A stretch of DNA of 33,937 nucleotides, from positions 1 through 33,937 of the forward strand of contig JAEWAU010000096.1 of the NCBI GenBank assembly GCA_023391535.1. Reading direction: 5' to 3'. The position numbers were made by a program, and so were the translations under genes. Origin of the DNA: Bacillota bacterium (GTDB lineage Bacteria; Bacillota; Clostridia; Oscillospirales; Ethanoligenentaceae). This document shows, in pieces, positions 31,973-33,937 of this stretch; position 1 is the stretch's first letter, and each line of letters starts with the position of its first letter. The notes beneath the pieces were generated by a model, which saw only the letters and a program-made list of their open reading frames with translations, was not told the DNA's origin and searched no databases.

Positions 31973-33682
31973 TCAGCGCAGCAAAGCCCGCATGGCGGCT
32001 TCGTATTGATCGAGCTTCGCGGCGGTTTCGGCGACGCTGCCGCCTTTTGCCAGCAGGTACAGTTTGACCTTCGGCTCGGTGCCGGAGGGCCGGATGACCA
32101 CGTGGCACCCGTCGGCCAGCTCGTAGTACAGCACGTCCGATTCCGGCAGCCCGGTGGGCTGCGTTTCGCCGCTTTTGGTTTTCCGCACGCCGGAAAGGTA
32201 ATCCCGCTGCGCCTCCACGGGCGTGCCGCCGATTCCGCGCAGGCCCTCCTCGCGCAGGCGGCGCATAATGCCCGCCATGCGCTCCGGCGCGTCGAACCCC
32301 TCCATTTTGAGGCTGATGAGCCGCTCGCTGTAGAAGCCGTAGCGCCGGTAGAGCGCCTGAAGCGCCTCGAAGAGGGTGGTTCCGCGGGATTTGTACCACG
32401 CGGCCATCTCGGCGATGAGCAGCGTGGCCACCACCGCGTCTTTATCGCGCGTGTAGGTGCCCGCCAGATAGCCGTAGCTTTCCTCAAAGCCGAACAGGAA
32501 CGTATGGGAGCCGCTCTCTTCGAATTCGTGGATCTTTTCGCCGATGAACTTGAAGCCCGTGAGCGTGCGGAAGAGCGCCACGCCGTTCTCGCGGCAGATG
32601 GGGTCGGCCATGAGCGTGGAAACGATGGTGGTGACCACGGCGGCGTTCTTCGGCAGGCGGCCCTCCGCCCGCAGCGCCTGGATACGGTAATCCGCGAGCA
32701 GCACGCCCACCTGGTTGCCCGTAAGCGGCGTGTAGGCGCCCCGCGCGTCCCGCACCACCACGCCGGCCCGGTCGGAATCCGGGTCGGTGCCCACGATGAG
32801 ATCCGCGCCCGTCTGCTCGGCCAGCGCGATGGCGAGCGTAAAGCCCTCTTTTTCCTCGGGGTTCGGGGATTTCACCGTGGGGAAATTGCCGTCCGGAATC
32901 ATCTGCTCGGGTACCGGGAACACCTGCGAAAAGCCCGCGCGCCGCAGCATCTCCGGCACGAGGCGGCAGCCCGCGCCGTGAAACGGCGTGTAGACGATGG
33001 AAAGCCCCTTGTGCGCCTCGGCCGGCAAAACGGCCTGCTCCAGCACGCGGGCGAGAAACGCCTCGTCCACTTTGCTCCCGATGATGCGGATCAGCCCGCT
33101 CTTTTCCGCTTGTTCGAAATCGGCCGGTTTTACACCGTCGAACAGGTCGGTGCGGCGGATTGCGGCGAGGATTTCGGCGGCTTTTTCGGGCCCGATCTGC
33201 GCGCCGTCCTCCCAATAGACCTTGTAGCCGTTGTACTGCTTGGGGTTGTGGCTCGCCGTGATGTTCAGCCCGGCCACGGCGTGCAGGTGCCGGATGGCGA
33301 ACGACAGCTCCGGCGTGGGGCGCAGCGCGTCGAACAGGTACGCCGGAATCCCCGCTCCCGCGAGCACGCGCGCCGCCTCGCGGGCAAATTCGGCGGAATG
33401 GCTGCGGCTGTCGTAAGCCACCACCACGCCCTTGGCCTTTTCCGCTTCCCCGCCGAGGGCCACGGTGTCGGCCAGCCCCTGTGTGGCCTGCCGCACGGTG
33501 TATACGTTCATGCGGTTAAGGCCCGCGCCCATCACGCCGCGCAGGCCCCCGGTGCCGAATTCGAGCGTCCGGCCGAACCGGTCCTCCAGCTCCGCCGGGT
33601 CGTCTGCAATGGATTTCAGTTCGGAGCGCGTCGCGTCGTCGGCGCGCTTCATCCAGATCGCGTATTGCTCCGCAGCTTTCAT
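31973..33682 (-). CDS. pgcA: Alpha-phosphoglucomutase / phosphomannomutase (PgcA-like)
   Basis: 569 residues. Catalytic phosphoserine Ser144 in TASHNPKQYNGYK, magnesium loop GTDPDSDRAG (about 298-307), sugar-specificity loop GFEESYGY (about 398-405) and phosphate-binding RPSGTEPK (about 530). The EFGTGGLRG start block and length fit the PGM2/PgcA type that interconverts glucose-1-phosphate and glucose-6-phosphate; mannose activity cannot be excluded. The frame is open 65 codons further upstream, but ATG 33682 is taken because the family sequence begins there and the promoter lies inside that extension. First gene of a two-gene operon with GH36; it would channel phosphorylase products such as those of GH65 into glycolysis. 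Confidence 0.93.
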   Translation of the reverse strand: MKAAEQYAIWMKRADDATRSELKSIADDPAELEDRFGRTLEFGTGGLRGVMGAGLNRMNVYTVRQATQGLADTVALGGEAEKAKGVVVAYDSRSHSAEFAREAARVLAGAGIPAYLFDALRPTPELSFAIRHLHAVAGLNITASHNPKQYNGYKVYWEDGAQIGPEKAAEILAAIRRTDLFDGVKPADFEQAEKSGLIRIIGSKVDEAFLARVLEQAVLPAEAHKGLSIVYTPFHGAGCRLVPEMLRRAGFSQVFPVPEQMIPDGNFPTVKSPNPEEKEGFTLAIALAEQTGADLIVGTDPDSDRAGVVVRDARGAYTPLTGNQVGVLLADYRIQALRAEGRLPKNAAVVTTIVSTLMADPICRENGVALFRTLTGFKFIGEKIHEFEESGSHTFLFGFEESYGYLAGTYTRDKDAVVATLLIAEMAAWYKSRGTTLFEALQALYRRYGFYSERLISLKMEGFDAPERMAGIMRRLREEGLRGIGGTPVEAQRDYLSGVRKTKSGETQPTGLPESDVLYYELADGCHVVIRPSGTEPKVKLYLLAKGGSVAETAAKLDQYEAAMRALLR

Positions 33683-33757
33683 AAAAGGGTCCGCCTCTTT
33701 CACAGCAATTTTCGTTCGGGCCGCCCCTGCAAATTCCGGGACGTCCCTCCGAAGAAA

Positions 33758-33786
33758 ATAGTATCGTTCCGTTAAGGTAAAGTCAA
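33758..33786 (-). promoter_or_regulatory. Promoter of the phosphoglucomutase/alpha-galactosidase operon
   Basis: Minus-strand TTGACT (33781-33786), 17-base spacer, TACTAT (33758-33763). Leader of about 70 bases. No catabolite-repression (cre) site was recognised. Confidence 0.65.
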
Positions 33787-33901
33787 GATAAAGCGCTGGG
33801 AAAAAACGGACCTGTTTAGCTAAAATCGGGCGGAACGCGAAACCGCGGGCGCGGCGCGCGCCTTTTTGTTTGAACAAAACCGCATTTTGCCCAGAATGCG
33901 C

Positions 33902-33920
33902 AAAAAAAAGCCGCGCGGCT
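33902..33920 (-). terminator. Possible terminator of a gene beyond the right edge
   Basis: On the minus strand a 12-bp self-complementary AGCCGCGCGGCT runs into eight T residues. It would end a minus-strand transcript entering from outside the window. The stem with no loop must open at the centre, so strength is uncertain. Confidence 0.4.
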
Positions 33921-33937
33921 CTTCGGCGGGGGCCCGG

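Noticed and set aside
29471..33775. Very long open frame on the plus strand (over 1400 codons)
   Set aside because: It lies opposite the alpha-galactosidase and phosphoglucomutase genes, whose catalytic motifs are intact. Its protein is Arg/His/Ala-rich without any family motif; such antisense frames are common in GC-rich DNA.
31973..33877. Longer phosphoglucomutase starting at 33877
   Set aside because: The extension lies across the predicted promoter and is Arg/Phe-rich without family similarity.

Overview
The window looks like a chromosomal segment of a GC-rich anaerobic Firmicute of the class Clostridia (perhaps Oscillospiraceae-like; inferred from gene content, not proven). Signs are strong AGGAGG-type ribosome binding sites, several TTG starts, sigma-A-like promoters, many intrinsic terminators, a KimA-type potassium importer, a TatD-linked radical SAM protein and a TM1266-type regulator. 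No tRNA, rRNA, CRISPR array, insertion sequence or integrase was recognised.

Layout: (1) 1-180, C-terminal end of a GH65-type sugar phosphorylase/hydrolase. (2) 346-2813, minus strand, a histidine kinase and a translationally coupled response regulator without a DNA-binding domain. (3) 3425-5365, a KimA-like potassium transporter ending in a strong terminator. (4) 5467-17629, the centrepiece: one promoter, a structured leader RNA whose terminator abuts the first start codon, a TM1266-type small regulator, two tandem nitrogenase-like cassettes (NifH-like, NifD-like, NifK-like, then again H-D-K), and hypF-hypC-hypD-hypE, closed by two strong hairpins. (5) 17931-21427, metG, tatD and the TatD-associated radical SAM gene. 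(6) 21541-24356, a divergent GH13 glucosidase and a Gfo/Idh/MocA oxidoreductase. (7) 24428-26388, minus strand, an ECF sigma factor and its coupled membrane anti-sigma-like partner. (8) 26857-29685, a large chemoreceptor with repeated HAMP-like modules. (9) 29738-33682, minus strand, phosphoglucomutase followed by a GH36 alpha-galactosidase.

The most interesting system is region 4. HypF, HypE, HypC and HypD are known to build the Fe(CN)2CO unit of [NiFe]-hydrogenases. Here they sit without hypA, hypB, a hydrogenase or its protease, directly behind two complete sets of nitrogenase-superfamily reductase and catalytic-type subunits. The H proteins keep all nucleotide- and cluster-binding residues. 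The D/K proteins keep a reduced cysteine set (two in D, one in K), unlike the six of true nitrogenase. I infer a nitrogenase-like enzyme or assembly machine that uses or makes an iron-cyanide/carbonyl cofactor; its reaction cannot be read from the sequence. The leader contains mutually exclusive pairings typical of a riboswitch or attenuator, suggesting the whole locus is controlled by transcription termination.

The remaining genes are ordinary housekeeping and carbohydrate functions (alpha-galactoside and alpha-glucoside use feeding phosphoglucomutase) plus environmental sensing (two-component pair, ECF pair, chemoreceptor).
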